Of a DNA stretch of 64,000 nucleotides, positions 26,488 through 35,430 are shown in pieces; position 1 is the first letter of the stretch; every line of letters starts with the position of its first letter. The translations under genes were made by a program, and so were the position numbers. The stretch is from Anaeromyxobacter dehalogenans 2CP-C (GTDB taxonomy: Bacteria > Myxococcota > Myxococcia > Myxococcales > Anaeromyxobacteraceae): contig NC_007760.1 of the NCBI RefSeq assembly GCF_000013385.1, positions 744,001-808,000 on the forward strand, written 5' to 3'. Below the pieces are notes generated by a model. It made no database searches. It was not told the DNA's origin and was given only the letters and a program-made list of their open reading frames with translations.

Positions 26488-27186
26488 GTGATCCAGCTCT
26501 TCCACGTCACCAAGGAGTACCCGGGCGACGGCCCGGCGCTCCAGGACGTGACGCTCGAGGTGGACAAGGGCGAGTTCGTGTTCCTCACCGGCCCGTCCGG
26601 CGCCGGCAAGTCCACCCTGCTGAAGCTGGTGTTCTGCGACGAGGCGCCCACCAGCGGGCAGCTCCTGCTGTTCGGCAAGAACGTGGCGAAGATCGGCGCG
26701 CGGGCGGTGCCCTACCTGCGCCGCAACATCGGGGTGGTGTTCCAGGACTTCAAGCTCCTGCCGCAGCGGACCGTGGCGGAGAACGTGGCCCTGCCGCTCG
26801 AGGTGCAGGCCATGCCGGAGAAGGAGATCCGGCGCCGGGTGAAGCAGCTGCTCCGCTCGGTGGGCCTCGAGCACCGGGCCGAGAAGTTCCCGCCGTCGCT
26901 CTCCGGCGGCGAGCAGCAGCGGGTGGCGGTCGCGCGCGCCCTCGCGCCGGCGCCGGCGCTGCTGCTGGCCGACGAGCCCACCGGCAACCTCGACCCGGAG
27001 CGGACCCTCGAGGTGATGCAGCTGCTCGCCGACGCGAACGCGCGCGGCACGACCGTGCTGGTGGCGACGCACGACCGCTCGCTGCTCGAGCGCTACAAGC
27101 GGCGGGTGGTGCTGCTCGAGCGCGGGCGGCTGGTCTCGGACGGCGACTCGATCCGCCGCGCCCCGGGCGCCGGCGCGGGGGGCTGA
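26488..27186 (+). CDS. ftsE: Cell-division ATP-binding protein FtsE
   Basis: 232-residue ABC ATPase that with FtsX controls peptidoglycan hydrolases at the division site. Walker A is TGPSGAGKST, the Q-loop VVFQDFKLLPQ, the signature LSGGEQQRVAVARA and Walker B LLLADEPTGNLDP. The FtsE-type opening MIQLFHVTKEY and FKLL after the Q-loop fit the family. Start GTG 26488 has GGGAG a few bases upstream. Only three bases separate its stop from ftsX. Confidence 0.95.
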   Translation: MIQLFHVTKEYPGDGPALQDVTLEVDKGEFVFLTGPSGAGKSTLLKLVFCDEAPTSGQLLLFGKNVAKIGARAVPYLRRNIGVVFQDFKLLPQRTVAENVALPLEVQAMPEKEIRRRVKQLLRSVGLEHRAEKFPPSLSGGEQQRVAVARALAPAPALLLADEPTGNLDPERTLEVMQLLADANARGTTVLVATHDRSLLERYKRRVVLLERGRLVSDGDSIRRAPGAGAGG

Positions 27187-27189
27187 CCG

Positions 27190-28074
27190 GTGCCGCTCCG
27201 CCCCGTCTACTTCACGCGACGCGCCGTCGAGGCGCTGGTGCGCGGGCCCTACGTGGCGATGGTGGGGACCGCGACCATCTTCGTGGCGCTGTTCTCGATC
27301 GGCCTGCTGGCGGCGGCCCTGGGCGGCGCCGAGCGGCTGCTGGCGGCCTGGGCCGGCGAGGTCCGCATCTCGGCGTACCTCGCGCCGGGCGCCGACCTGG
27401 CCGCGGTGCGCGAGGCGGCCGCCGCGGTCGCGCCCGGGCGCGCCGTCACGGCGGTCACCGCGGCCGAGGCGCTGCGCGGGCTCGCCGCCGACCTGGGGGA
27501 GCAGGGCCGGGTGCTGGAGGGCGTCGGGCCGGGCGTGCTGCCGGACGCGGTGGAGGTCTCGGCGCCCGGGATCTCGCTCGCCGAGGCGCGCGGGCTGGCC
27601 GGGCGCCTGCGGGCGCTGCCCGGGGTGGCCGAGGTGGACTACGGCACCGCCTGGCTGGAGAAGCTGGAGCGGTTCCTCGGCCGGGCGCGGATCGCGGCGG
27701 TGGCGCTGTTCGCGGCGCTCGCGCTCGCCACCGCGGTGCTGGTCTCGAACACGCTCCGCCTGGCGGTGTTCGCGCGGCGGGACGAGATCGAGCTCATGAA
27801 GCTGGTGGGCGCCACCGACGCGTTCGTGTCGGCGCCGTTCCTGATCGAGGGGGTGCTGCAGGGGCTGCTCGGCGGCGGGCTGGCGGTGGGGGCGCTGCTG
27901 GGCGTGCACGCGGCGCTGGCGCCCCGGCTGCGCGCGGCGGTGGAGGGAGCGCGCGCGCTCCGGCTCGGCGACGTGCTGCCGCCCGCGCTCCTCCTCGGCC
28001 TGCTCGCGGCCGGCGCCGCGGTGGGCCTGCTCGGGAGCGCGCTCTCGGTGGCGCGCACGCTGCGCCGCCTGTGA
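27190..28074 (+). CDS. ftsX: Cell-division membrane protein FtsX
   Basis: 294 residues with the FtsX topology: a first transmembrane helix (VAMVGTATIFVALFSIGLLA), a large extracytoplasmic domain (about 55-155, EVRISAYLAPGADL and LPGVAEVDYG), then three helices near the C-terminus (IAAVALFAALALATAVLVSN; VLQGLLGGGLAVGALLGV; LLLGLLAAGAAVGLLGSAL). The motif FARRDEIELMKLVGATDAFV between helices is the family signature. FtsX relays ATP use by FtsE to an EnvC-type activator, which is the next gene. Confidence 0.94.
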   Translation: MPLRPVYFTRRAVEALVRGPYVAMVGTATIFVALFSIGLLAAALGGAERLLAAWAGEVRISAYLAPGADLAAVREAAAAVAPGRAVTAVTAAEALRGLAADLGEQGRVLEGVGPGVLPDAVEVSAPGISLAEARGLAGRLRALPGVAEVDYGTAWLEKLERFLGRARIAAVALFAALALATAVLVSNTLRLAVFARRDEIELMKLVGATDAFVSAPFLIEGVLQGLLGGGLAVGALLGVHAALAPRLRAAVEGARALRLGDVLPPALLLGLLAAGAAVGLLGSALSVARTLRRL

Positions 28075-28083
28075 GGCCCTGCC

Positions 28084-29202
28084 GTGGTCCCCGCCGCGCC
28101 GATCGCCCTCGCGCTGTCGCTCTCGCTGGCCGCCGGCGGCCCGCGCGCGCAGCTCGACGCGCTCGACGCGCGGCGGCGCGCCGAGGAGGCCGCGGCGCGC
28201 ATGCTGGCGCAGCAGGAGCGCTCGGTGCTCGACACGCTGGCCGAGTCGGAGGCGGCGCTCGCCGAGGCAGCCGCGGAGGCGCGCCGCGCCGAGGCGGCCC
28301 GCGCCGGGGCGGAGGCCGCGCTGGCGCAGGCGCGGGAGGAGGAGGCGGCGGCGCACGCGCGCCTGCAGGCGCGCCTCGCCGAGCTGCGGCCGCGGCTGGC
28401 GGCGCGCGAGCGGCTCGGCCGCACCGGGGAGCTGCAGGTCCTGCTCTCCAGCCGGTCGCTCGCGGACCTGGTGAAGCGCCGGTGGCTCATGGAGCGGATC
28501 CTCTCGCGCGACGTGGCGCTGCTCGCCGAGGCCGACGCGGCGCGCGACGCGCGGGAGCGGGCGCGCGCGGCGCGGCAGCTCGAGGCGGGGCGCCTCGCGG
28601 CCCTGGCGAAGGAGGCGGCCGAGCGACGGCAGGACGCCGCCGCGCTGCGCGAGGAGCGCGAGACGCTGCTCGCGGCCCTGCGCACGGCCCGCGGGTTCCA
28701 CGAGCGCGCCGCGGCGGAGGCGGTGGTGCAGCAGCGCAGGCTCGCCGAGTTCGTGGCGACGCTCCCGCCGCCGCGCAGCGGGGGCGCGCTGCCCGAGGGG
28801 TTCGCCGCGCGCAGGGGCCGGCTGCCGCTGCCGGTGACCGGCCACGTGACGGTCGGCTTCGGCAAGGTGGTGAACCCGCGCTTCAACACGGTCACCGTGC
28901 AGAACGGCCTCGACATCGACGCGCCGGCGGGCGCGCCGGTCCGCGCGGTCGCGGCGGGGCGCGTGGTCCACGCCGGCTGGTTCAAGGGCTACGGCAACAT
29001 CGTCATCGTGGACCACGGGGACGGCTTCCACACGCTGGTGGCCCACCTCGCCTCGATGCGCACCGCCATGGGCGAGGACGTGGCCGCGGGCGCCGTGCTG
29101 GGGACCGTCGGCGACACCGGCTCGCTGAAGGGGCCGTACCTGTACTTCGAGCTCCGCGAGAAGGGGCGCCCGGTGGACCCGCGACCATGGCTCGCGCCGT
29201 GA
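28084..29202 (+). CDS. EnvC-like murein hydrolase activator (coiled coil plus degenerate LytM/M23 domain)
   Basis: 372 residues. A weak signal peptide (IALALSLSLAAGGPRA) is followed by a long coiled coil (about 25-235, Ala/Glu/Arg-rich) and a C-terminal LytM/peptidase M23 fold (about 250-372). In active M23 enzymes the zinc site is HxxxD plus HxH. Here the first His is Asn274 (NGLD, Asp277 kept) and the last pair is Tyr352-Leu-Tyr354 (YLYFEL). His321 in AHLAS remains. The enzyme site is therefore lost, as in EnvC, which activates amidases instead of cutting. Position straight after ftsX supports the role of FtsX-bound activator. Confidence 0.88.
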   Translation: MVPAAPIALALSLSLAAGGPRAQLDALDARRRAEEAAARMLAQQERSVLDTLAESEAALAEAAAEARRAEAARAGAEAALAQAREEEAAAHARLQARLAELRPRLAARERLGRTGELQVLLSSRSLADLVKRRWLMERILSRDVALLAEADAARDARERARAARQLEAGRLAALAKEAAERRQDAAALREERETLLAALRTARGFHERAAAEAVVQQRRLAEFVATLPPPRSGGALPEGFAARRGRLPLPVTGHVTVGFGKVVNPRFNTVTVQNGLDIDAPAGAPVRAVAAGRVVHAGWFKGYGNIVIVDHGDGFHTLVAHLASMRTAMGEDVAAGAVLGTVGDTGSLKGPYLYFELREKGRPVDPRPWLAP

Positions 29203-29217
29203 GCCCGGCCCCCCTGG

Positions 29218-29223
29218 TAGACT
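29218..29223 (+). promoter_or_regulatory. Candidate extended -10 (TGGTAGACT) giving a leaderless ctp transcript
   Basis: TAGACT at 29218-29223 is preceded by TGG, an extended -10 arrangement that can work without a -35. The predicted start of transcription is about 29230, one base before the ATG of the S41 protease at 29231. Confidence 0.45.
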
Positions 29224-29230
29224 CGCCCCG

Positions 29231-30544
29231 ATGATGCGCCGCCTCGCCCTCGTCGCCGTCCTGGCGCTCGCGTTCTTCGCGGGCCTGGTCGCGGACCGGT
29301 CCGCCTCGGCGGCGCGCCGCGCCGCGTCCCGGCCCTACCGCGCCCTCGACGTGTTCGCCGACGTGCTCGGGCACGTGGAGAGCTCGTACCTCGAGCCGGT
29401 GGACGAGCGCGAGCTGGTCTACGGCGCCATCGACGGGATGATGGCGAGGCTCGACGCGCACTCCGCGTTCATGCGCCCCGAGGTGTTCGAGCAGCTCCGC
29501 GACGAGACCACCGGCGAGTTCGACGGCCTGGGCCTGGAGGTCGCGCTCGAGGACGGGGTGCTCACGGTGGTGTCGCCCATGGCCGAGTCCCCCGGCGAGC
29601 GCGCCGGCCTCCGGCCCGGCGACCGGATCCTGGCCATCGACGGCGCGTCCACCCACGAGCTGGGGCTGGCGGGGTCGATCCGGCGCATGAAGGGCGCGCC
29701 CGGATCGCAGGTGGTGCTGGAGGTGGACCGCGCCGGGTTCACCGCGCCGCAGCGGCTCACGCTGGTGCGCGAGCGGGTCCGCACCCAGAGCGTGGACCTG
29801 CGCGTGCTCGACGCGGGGCGCGGGTACCTGTACCTGCGCGTGAAGGCGTTCCAGGAGCGCACCGACCGCGCGCTGGCGAAGGCGCTCGCCGACGGGCGCG
29901 AGGCGCTGGGCGGCGAGATCCGCGGGCTGGTGCTCGACCTGCGCAACAACCCGGGCGGCCTGCTCGACCAGGCGGTGCGGGTGGCGGACGCGTTCCTCGC
30001 GGAGGGCATCATCGTCAGCACCGAGGGGCGCGACCGGCGCGAGGTCGAGGTGCAGCGCGCCCGGCCCAAGGGCACCGAGCCGGGGTACCCGATGATCGTG
30101 CTGGTGAACCGCGGCACCGCCAGCGCGAGCGAGATCGTGGCCGGCGCGCTCCAGGACAACGGGCGCGCGGTGGTGATGGGCACGCAGACCTACGGCAAGG
30201 GTTCGGTGCAGACCATCGTCGAGCTGGAGGACGGCTCGGGGCTGAAGCTGACGGTGGCGCGGTACTACACGCCCCGGCACCGCTCCATCCAGGAGCTGGG
30301 CATCTCCCCGGACGTGGTGGTGGCGGAGACCGCGCCCGCGGTCCCGGCGCAGCCGCCGCCGGCGGAGCGCGACCTGAAGCGGCACCTCCGCAACGAGGCC
30401 GCGCCGGTGCCGGCGTCGATCCCGGCCCCCGCCGCGCCCGAGGACTTCCAGCTCCGCACCGCGCTCGACTACCTGCGCGCCACCGACGTGCTCCGGGGCG
30501 GCCCGGGCGCGCGGGGCGCCGCGACCGCCCCGAAGCGGCAGTGA
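29231..30544 (+). CDS. Carboxy-terminal processing protease (peptidase S41)
   Basis: 437 residues: N-terminal signal or anchor (LALVAVLALAFFAGLVADRS), an N-terminal helical region (VESSYLEPVDERELVYGAIDG in part), a PDZ domain (about 95-165, GLRPGDRILAIDG), and the S41 protease domain. The catalytic Ser lies in NRGTASASEIVAGAL and the Lys in TYGKGSVQT. Such periplasmic proteases trim envelope proteins and degrade peptidoglycan hydrolases. It follows the EnvC-like gene by 28 bases, a conserved pairing. The C-terminal 70 residues are Pro/Ala-rich with a final helix. Confidence 0.93.
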   Translation: MMRRLALVAVLALAFFAGLVADRSASAARRAASRPYRALDVFADVLGHVESSYLEPVDERELVYGAIDGMMARLDAHSAFMRPEVFEQLRDETTGEFDGLGLEVALEDGVLTVVSPMAESPGERAGLRPGDRILAIDGASTHELGLAGSIRRMKGAPGSQVVLEVDRAGFTAPQRLTLVRERVRTQSVDLRVLDAGRGYLYLRVKAFQERTDRALAKALADGREALGGEIRGLVLDLRNNPGGLLDQAVRVADAFLAEGIIVSTEGRDRREVEVQRARPKGTEPGYPMIVLVNRGTASASEIVAGALQDNGRAVVMGTQTYGKGSVQTIVELEDGSGLKLTVARYYTPRHRSIQELGISPDVVVAETAPAVPAQPPPAERDLKRHLRNEAAPVPASIPAPAAPEDFQLRTALDYLRATDVLRGGPGARGAATAPKRQ

Positions 30545-30574
30545 ACAAGGGGTAGGGACTCCACGGACCGTGCA

Positions 30575-30592
30575 GGCTCGGTCCTCCGAGCC
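30575..30592 (+). terminator. Small hairpin after ctp, possible terminator
   Basis: GGCTCGG (30575-30581) and CCGAGCC (30586-30592) around TCCT. It lies 30 bases after the stop with no U-run, so efficiency is doubtful. Confidence 0.35.
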
Positions 30593-30733
30593 CGGCGGGG
30601 CAGCGGTGTCGTGGTCCGGGTCGGCGCCGCACGCAGAACGTGCACCCCGGCGCGGTTGCATGGCTTTCGCGGGCCGCGCCGCGCGGGGCGGGTAGATGTG
30701 GTTTTCCCGTGTCGGTGCGCACCTTTTCATGAA

Positions 30734-30761
30734 TTGACTTCGCGGCACGGAAGGCTATAGT
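30734..30761 (+). promoter_or_regulatory. Sigma70-type promoter of the glycosyltransferase gene
   Basis: TTGACT at 30734-30739 and TATAGT at 30756-30761 with a 16-base spacer. This is among the closest matches to the vegetative consensus in the window. The predicted start is about 30768, giving a leader of about 95 bases to the ATG at 30863. Confidence 0.65.
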
Positions 30762-30862
30762 CCGCGCCAATCCTTCCGGAGACGGAGGGGCGACGCCCTG
30801 GCCCGCAGATTGCGAATCGCGGCCCTCTCCGGAGGCGCCCACCGGCGCACACACACGTCAAG

Positions 30863-32368
30863 ATGACTTCACTCGAGCTCTCGGTCGTCGTCGGGTACGC
30901 GCTGCTGCTCTGCATCCTCTCGGTCTACGGGTCGCATCGCTACGCGATGGCGTACCTGTACTACCGGCACAAGTACCGGCTCCCCACGCCGAAGGGCCGG
31001 TTCGAGCAGCTGCCGCGCGTCACCATCCAGCTCCCGATCTTCAACGAGATGTACGTGACGGAGCGGCTCATCGGCGCCGTCGCGAAGATCGATTACCCGC
31101 GCGAGCTCCTCGAGGTGCAGGTCCTCGACGACTCGACCGACGAGACGCAGGGCATCGCCCGCGCGTGCGTGGATCGCGTCCGGGCCGAGGGGCTCGACAT
31201 CGTCTACATCCACCGCACCGATCGCACCGGCTTCAAGGCGGGCGCGCTGGAGCACGGGCTCGAGACCGCCAAGGGCGAGTTCGTGGCGGTGTTCGACGCG
31301 GACTTCATCCCGGATCCGCAGTTCCTGCGGCGCACCGTGGACTTCTTCACCGACCCGAAGGTCGGCATGGTCCAGGCGCGCTGGGGCCACCTGAACCGCG
31401 GCTACTCGCTGCTCACGCAGGTGCAGGCCATCCTGCTCGACGGCCACTTCGTCATCGAGCACACCGCGCGCAACCGCTCCGGCCGCTTCTTCAACTTCAA
31501 CGGCACCGCCGGGATCTGGCGGCGCGAGGCCATCGCCTCGGGCGGCGGCTGGCAGCACGACACGCTCACCGAGGACCTGGACCTCTCCTACCGCACGCAG
31601 CTGAAGGGCTGGCAGTTCGTCTACGTGCCGCAGATCGTCACCCCGGCCGAGCTGCCGGTGGAGATGAACGCGTTCAAGAGCCAGCAGCACCGCTGGGCGA
31701 AGGGCTCGATCCAGACGGCGCTCAAGGTCCTGCCGCGCCTGCTGGACGCGGACCTGCCGCGCGAGGTGAAGCGCGAGGCGGTGATGCACCTCACCGCGAA
31801 CCTCGCCTACCTGCTGATGATCCCGCTCGCGATCCTGCTGCCCATCACGGTGGTGGTGCGCGTGTCGCACGGCTGGTACGAGGTGCTGTTCCTCGACATC
31901 CCGTTCTTCGCCGCGGCGACGTTCAGCGTGGTGGCGTTCTACGCCGCCAGCCAGCGCGAGCAGGGCCGCACCGCCTGGCAGCAGATCAAGTACCTGCCGA
32001 TGGTGATGGCGATCGGCATCGGCCTCTCCGTGAACCAGGCGCGCGCCGTGGTCGAGGCGCTCATGGGGTACGAGACCGCCTTCACGCGCACGCCCAAGCA
32101 CGGCGTCGCCTCGGCGGGCGAGTCGGTGACGCGCAAGCGCTACAAGGCGGCGGTCACGTTCCAGCCCATCGTCGAGCTGGCGCTCGCGGCCTACATGACC
32201 TACGGCGTGATGTACCTGATCGAGCGCGAGGTCTACTACTCGCTGCCGTTCCTGCTGCTGTTCCAGGTCGGCTTCGGGTACGTGGGCCTGGCCAGCGTCT
32301 ACGAGGGCCTGCGCGGCCGCGTGGGGCGCTGGGTGCGCGTGCTCTCGCCGCAGCCCTCGCCGGAATAG
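30863..32368 (+). CDS. Membrane family 2 glycosyltransferase (cellulose-synthase-like)
   Basis: 501 residues. A first transmembrane helix (about 5-22) precedes a cytosolic GT2 domain with all motifs of processive glycosyltransferases: DDS (89-91), DAD (145-147), TED (236-238) and QQHRW (274-278). Several helices follow (from about residue 315, including [18 protein letters not shown] and [15 protein letters not shown]). The architecture resembles cellulose synthase, hyaluronan synthase and glucosylceramide/mannan synthases, but no PilZ domain or Bcs partner is present, so the product (polysaccharide or glycolipid) is unknown. It is monocistronic with its own promoter, ending seven bases from the convergent acetyltransferase gene. 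Confidence 0.88.
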   Translation: MTSLELSVVVGYALLLCILSVYGSHRYAMAYLYYRHKYRLPTPKGRFEQLPRVTIQLPIFNEMYVTERLIGAVAKIDYPRELLEVQVLDDSTDETQGIARACVDRVRAEGLDIVYIHRTDRTGFKAGALEHGLETAKGEFVAVFDADFIPDPQFLRRTVDFFTDPKVGMVQARWGHLNRGYSLLTQVQAILLDGHFVIEHTARNRSGRFFNFNGTAGIWRREAIASGGGWQHDTLTEDLDLSYRTQLKGWQFVYVPQIVTPAELPVEMNAFKSQQHRWAKGSIQTALKVLPRLLDADLPREVKREAVMHLTANLAYLLMIPLAILLPITVVVRVSHGWYEVLFLDIPFFAAATFSVVAFYAASQREQGRTAWQQIKYLPMVMAIGIGLSVNQARAVVEALMGYETAFTRTPKHGVASAGESVTRKRYKAAVTFQPIVELALAAYMTYGVMYLIEREVYYSLPFLLLFQVGFGYVGLASVYEGLRGRVGRWVRVLSPQPSPE

Positions 32369-32375
32369 CGGCGCG

Positions 32376-32915
32376 CTACGCCGGCTCCAGCGGCTTCTCG
32401 AACACGGCGACGCCGCGGTCGAGGCGGCCGACCTCGGCGAACCCGAGCCGCTCCCAGAACGCGCGCGCGCCCGGGTTCTCGTCGCCCACCGACAGGCGCA
32501 GCGCGCGGAAGCCGGCGCGCGCGAGCACGTGCTCGAGCGCCGCGGTGGTCTCCTTGCCGTAGCCGAGGCCCTGGCACGCCTCGCGGAACAGCAGCAGGCC
32601 CACGTGCGCGGTGCCGGGCTCGGGGTGGTTCAGGTAGAGATCGAGGACCCCGACCGCCGGCCCTCCCGTGTGCGGGACGAGCGCGTAGACGCGGCGCTCC
32701 GGGTCCGCCTCGGCCTCCGCGAGCAGCCGCTCCGCCGCGTCCGCGCCGGCCGGTCCGCCCTCGGTGCGCACGAAGTAGTCCGGCGCGCCCTGGAAGCACG
32801 ACTGGATCTGCGCGGCGTGCGCGCGCGTGGCGGCGACCGCGCGGAGCCGCGGTCCGTCGAGCGGAGCGAGGTCATCGCCCGGGGCCGCGCCCTGGGTTCC
32901 GTGCACCGGTGTCAT
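32376..32915 (-). CDS. GNAT family N-acetyltransferase
   Basis: 179 residues of the Gcn5 acetyltransferase fold. VYALVPHTGGPAVGVLDLYL is strand 3-4, CQGLGYGKETTAALEHVLA carries the acetyl-CoA pyrophosphate-binding Q-x-x-G-x-G/A motif, and LRLSVGDENPGARAFWERLGF is the typical end. The substrate cannot be inferred. GGAGG on the minus strand (complement 32921-32925) stands five bases from the ATG at 32915, and a promoter lies at 32951-32980. Its 3' end nearly touches the convergent glycosyltransferase gene. Confidence 0.85.
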   Translation of the reverse strand: MTPVHGTQGAAPGDDLAPLDGPRLRAVAATRAHAAQIQSCFQGAPDYFVRTEGGPAGADAAERLLAEAEADPERRVYALVPHTGGPAVGVLDLYLNHPEPGTAHVGLLLFREACQGLGYGKETTAALEHVLARAGFRALRLSVGDENPGARAFWERLGFAEVGRLDRGVAVFEKPLEPA

Positions 32916-32950
32916 GGGGACCTCCGTCGACGTGGTGCGTCGAGGTGACT

Positions 32951-32980
32951 GGCATAGCCCGGCGCGGAGCGGCGGGTCAA
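32951..32980 (-). promoter_or_regulatory. Putative sigma70-type promoter of the acetyltransferase gene
   Basis: On the minus strand TTGACC (32980-32975) and TATGCC (32956-32951), 18 bases apart, between the HAD phosphatase stop and the acetyltransferase start. It predicts a leader of about 30 bases. Confidence 0.5.
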
Positions 32981-33008
32981 GGCGCGTCGAGGTCCGTCGC
33001 GGCGGGGA

Positions 33009-33704
33009 TCAGCCGGCCAGCGCGCCGAGCGCGGCCGCGTCCTCGAGCGACGCGATCACTTGGTCGGCGCCGCTCGCGGCGAGCTCGTCGGCCGAGTAGC
33101 GCCCCGTCGCGACGGCCAGCACCGGGCAGCCCACCCGGTGGGCCGCGGCGACGTCGCGGGGCGTGTCCCCCACCACCAGCGCCTCGGCGGGGTCGAGCGT
33201 GCGCCCGAGCCGCGCCGAGGCCCGCCGCACCGCGGCCGCGACCACGTGCTCGCGCGCCTCGCCGTCCGCCGCGAACCCGCAGATCGCGCCGGGGCCCCAG
33301 TCGAAGTACGCGTCGAGGCCGCCCTGGGCGAGCTTCACCCGCGCCCCCTCCGCCACGTTGCCGGTGCACAGCCCCTGCGGCACGCGCCCGCGCAGCGCGC
33401 GGAGCGCCGCCTCCACGCCGGGGAGCACCTGGTAGCCCGGGTTGCGGATCTCCACCGCGAGGTGCTCCAGGTACCGCGCCAGCACCCCGTCGCAGGCGTC
33501 GTCGCTGAACGGGTGCGCGAGCAGGGAGAGCGCCTCGCGCACGATCAGCCGGTCGGTCATGCCGTCGAGCCGCAGGCCGGCCAGCGCGCCGTCGAGCGGG
33601 CCGCAGCGCTCGGCGAGCGCGCGCTCCAGGGCGCGCCGCCCGGCGCCGCCGCAGGAGATGAGCGTCCCGTCCACGTCCCACAGGATGACCGCGGCCCGCC
33701 TCAC
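33009..33704 (-). CDS. HAD superfamily hydrolase, phosphoglycolate phosphatase-like
   Basis: 231 residues. HAD motif [10 protein letters not shown], a helical cap (about 20-90), motif II GLCTGN, Lys in RVKLAQGGL and motif [14 protein letters not shown] place it with the Gph/beta-phosphoglucomutase-type group. The substrate is unknown. Its GTG start (33704) overlaps the ftsY stop by four bases (GTGA), so the two are translationally coupled. That is not a recognised functional link. Confidence 0.85.
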   Translation of the reverse strand: MRRAAVILWDVDGTLISCGGAGRRALERALAERCGPLDGALAGLRLDGMTDRLIVREALSLLAHPFSDDACDGVLARYLEHLAVEIRNPGYQVLPGVEAALRALRGRVPQGLCTGNVAEGARVKLAQGGLDAYFDWGPGAICGFAADGEAREHVVAAAVRRASARLGRTLDPAEALVVGDTPRDVAAAHRVGCPVLAVATGRYSADELAASGADQVIASLEDAAALGALAG

Positions 33705-35110
33705 TCGAACAGCGCCTCCACGAACTCGCGCGGCGAGAACGGCTTCAGGTCGGCCACGCGCTCGCCCACGCCCACGTAGCGCACCGGGATGCGCAGCTCG
33801 TCGCAGATCCCGATGATCACCCCGCCCTTGGCGGTGCCGTCGAGCTTCGTGAGCGCGATGCCGGTCACGCCCAGCGCCTCGTGGAACTGGCGCGCCTGGG
33901 CGATCGCGTTCTGGCCGTTGGTGGCGTCGAGGACGAGCAGCACCTCGTGCGGCGCGCCGGCGGCCGCCTTCCCGATCACCCGCTGCACCTTCTTCAGCTC
34001 CTCCATGAGCGGCGTCTTGGTGTGGAGGCGCCCGGCGGTGTCGCAGAGCACGACGTCCACGCCCTCCTGCGCGCCGCGCTGCACCGCCTCGAAGCAGACC
34101 GCGGCCGGGTCCGCGCCCTCCTTGCCGCGGACGATCGGCGCCGAGACGCGCTCGGCCCACACCTCGAGCTGCTCGCCGGCGGCGGCGCGGAACGTGTCAC
34201 CGGCCCCGAGGAGCACCTTGTGCCCGCCGCCCTGCAGCTTCGCCGCGAGCTTGCCCACCGTGGTGGTCTTGCCCGACCCGTTCACGCCCACCACCATCAC
34301 CACCCACGGGCGCGCCTCGCCCACCGCGAGCGGCGCGGCCGCGCCGCCGGTGGCGGCCAGGTCGAGGATGCGCGCGATCTCCTCGCGCAGCGCCGCCTTC
34401 AGGCGCTCGGGATCCGACAGCTCCTTGCGGCGGACCTTCTCGCGGGCCGACTCGAGCAGCCGGGTCGCGGTCTTCACGCCGATGTCGGCGGTGAAGAGCA
34501 CCTCCTCCAGGTCGGCGAGGACCGAGTCGTCCACCACCTTGCCGCCGGCGAACAGCGCGTTCAGCCGCGCCATGAAGCCGCCGCGGGTCTTCTCCAGCCC
34601 CGCCGCGAGCGTCTTGCCCGCCTCGGCCTCGGCGCGGCGCCGGGCCTCCTCCTCGGCGCGGCGCCGGGCCTCCTCGGCCTCGCGCGCCTGCCGCTCCGCC
34701 TCCGCGCGCGCGCGCTGCTCCTCCTCGGCGCGCTCCGCGGCGCGGCGCTCCTTCTCGAGCCGCTCCGCCTCCTTCTTGCGGCGGTACTCCTCCTTGCGGC
34801 GCGCCTCCAGCGCCTCGCGGTCCTCGGCGGGCGCGGCGGGGCCGGCCGAGGGCGGCGGTGGCGCGGGCGCGACCGGCGGCGGCGCCTCGCGGTGGGCCCG
34901 GCGGAGCGCCGCGGCGGCGTCCTCCTCGGTGGCGCCGCGGGCGAGCCGCTCCGGCGGCGGGGCGGCGGGCGGGGCCGCGCGCGGCGGCGCCTCGGGCGCG
35001 GCGCGCCGCTTCCGGGCCAGCCGCAGCGCGGCCACCACCACGAGGAGGAGCACGGCGACGACGATCGCGACGGCGGCGGCGTCGTTCGCGGTGAGTGCGA
35101 GCGGGATCAC
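33701..35110 (-). CDS. ftsY: Signal recognition particle receptor FtsY
   Basis: 469 residues. Unlike Escherichia coli FtsY, it begins with a clear transmembrane helix ([20 protein letters not shown]), followed by a charged Ala/Glu/Arg coiled region (about 35-155) and the NG GTPase domain. G-motifs are [37 protein letters not shown] and [10 protein letters not shown]. It docks SRP-bound ribosomes at the inner membrane. A consensus promoter lies at 35154-35183. The HAD gene follows with overlapping codons. Confidence 0.95.
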   Translation of the reverse strand: MIPLALTANDAAAVAIVVAVLLLVVVAALRLARKRRAAPEAPPRAAPPAAPPPERLARGATEEDAAAALRRAHREAPPPVAPAPPPPSAGPAAPAEDREALEARRKEEYRRKKEAERLEKERRAAERAEEEQRARAEAERQAREAEEARRRAEEEARRRAEAEAGKTLAAGLEKTRGGFMARLNALFAGGKVVDDSVLADLEEVLFTADIGVKTATRLLESAREKVRRKELSDPERLKAALREEIARILDLAATGGAAAPLAVGEARPWVVMVVGVNGSGKTTTVGKLAAKLQGGGHKVLLGAGDTFRAAAGEQLEVWAERVSAPIVRGKEGADPAAVCFEAVQRGAQEGVDVVLCDTAGRLHTKTPLMEELKKVQRVIGKAAAGAPHEVLLVLDATNGQNAIAQARQFHEALGVTGIALTKLDGTAKGGVIIGICDELRIPVRYVGVGERVADLKPFSPREFVEALFE

Positions 35111-35153
35111 GGCGGGCGGGCTCCGGGCGAGGAAAATGCTGCGGGAGCCCGAG

Positions 35154-35183
35154 CATATAGGGCCCCCGGCGCGCGGGTGTCAA
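35154..35183 (-). promoter_or_regulatory. Consensus sigma70-type promoter of ftsY
   Basis: On the minus strand a perfect TTGACA (35183-35178) and TATATG (35159-35154), 18 bases apart; CTATAT one base earlier gives 17. The predicted leader to the ATG at 35110 is about 37 bases. Confidence 0.7.
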
Positions 35184-35317
35184 TTCGGTGCGGGCATGCC
35201 GCGAACCGGCGCCGGATGCGTGAACGGCCAGCGAGCGGAGCGAGCCCGCCGGGGCGCTGCCGCGCGCGCGGCGAAGCCGCCCGCGGCGGCGCAAGGGACC
35301 CGGCGAGCAGGGTGGGG

Positions 35318-35343
35318 CCCCGCGGAGCTTCGCTCCGTGGGGC
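35318..35343. repeat. GC-rich palindrome between smc and ftsY
   Basis: CCCCGCGGAGC and GCTCCGTGGGG pair over 11 bases with one G-T wobble around a short TTC-type loop. It could be an extragenic palindrome or a Rho-independent-like hairpin without U-tail. Confidence 0.45.
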
Positions 35344-35367
35344 GGGGCGCAGCCCCGTTCGATCTCG

Positions 35368-35430
35368 CCTGAACGACGGCGTGAGCCGCGACACCGGAGG
35401 TGATCGCGGCTCACGCAATCGTCGTTCAGG
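35368..35430 (-). terminator. Long two-part hairpin overlapping the smc stop codon
   Basis: Outer arms of 10 bases (35368-35377 with 35421-35430) and inner arms of 13 bases (35379-35391 with 35404-35416) pair perfectly. They are separated by a 1-versus-4 base bulge, with a 12-base loop. The right outer arm contains the smc stop codon (35426-35428). There is no U-tail, so it may be a terminator helped by Rho or a 3'-end stabiliser. Confidence 0.6.

Larger units (their letters stand above)
30545..30862. other. Intergenic region before the glycosyltransferase gene
   Basis: 318 bases. It holds a small hairpin (30575-30592) near the ctp stop and a clear sigma70-type promoter (30734-30761) near its right end, leaving a leader of about 95 bases in which no riboswitch fold was recognised. 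No coding frame is supported. Confidence 0.5.
35111..35425. other. Intergenic region between ftsY and smc with palindromes
   Basis: 315 bases. The left end carries the ftsY promoter. The middle is made of short GC-rich palindromes (for example 35318-35343, arms CCCCGCGGAGC and GCTCCGTGGGG). The right end holds the left arm of the large hairpin that runs into the smc stop (35368-35430). No coding frame is supported. Confidence 0.5.
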
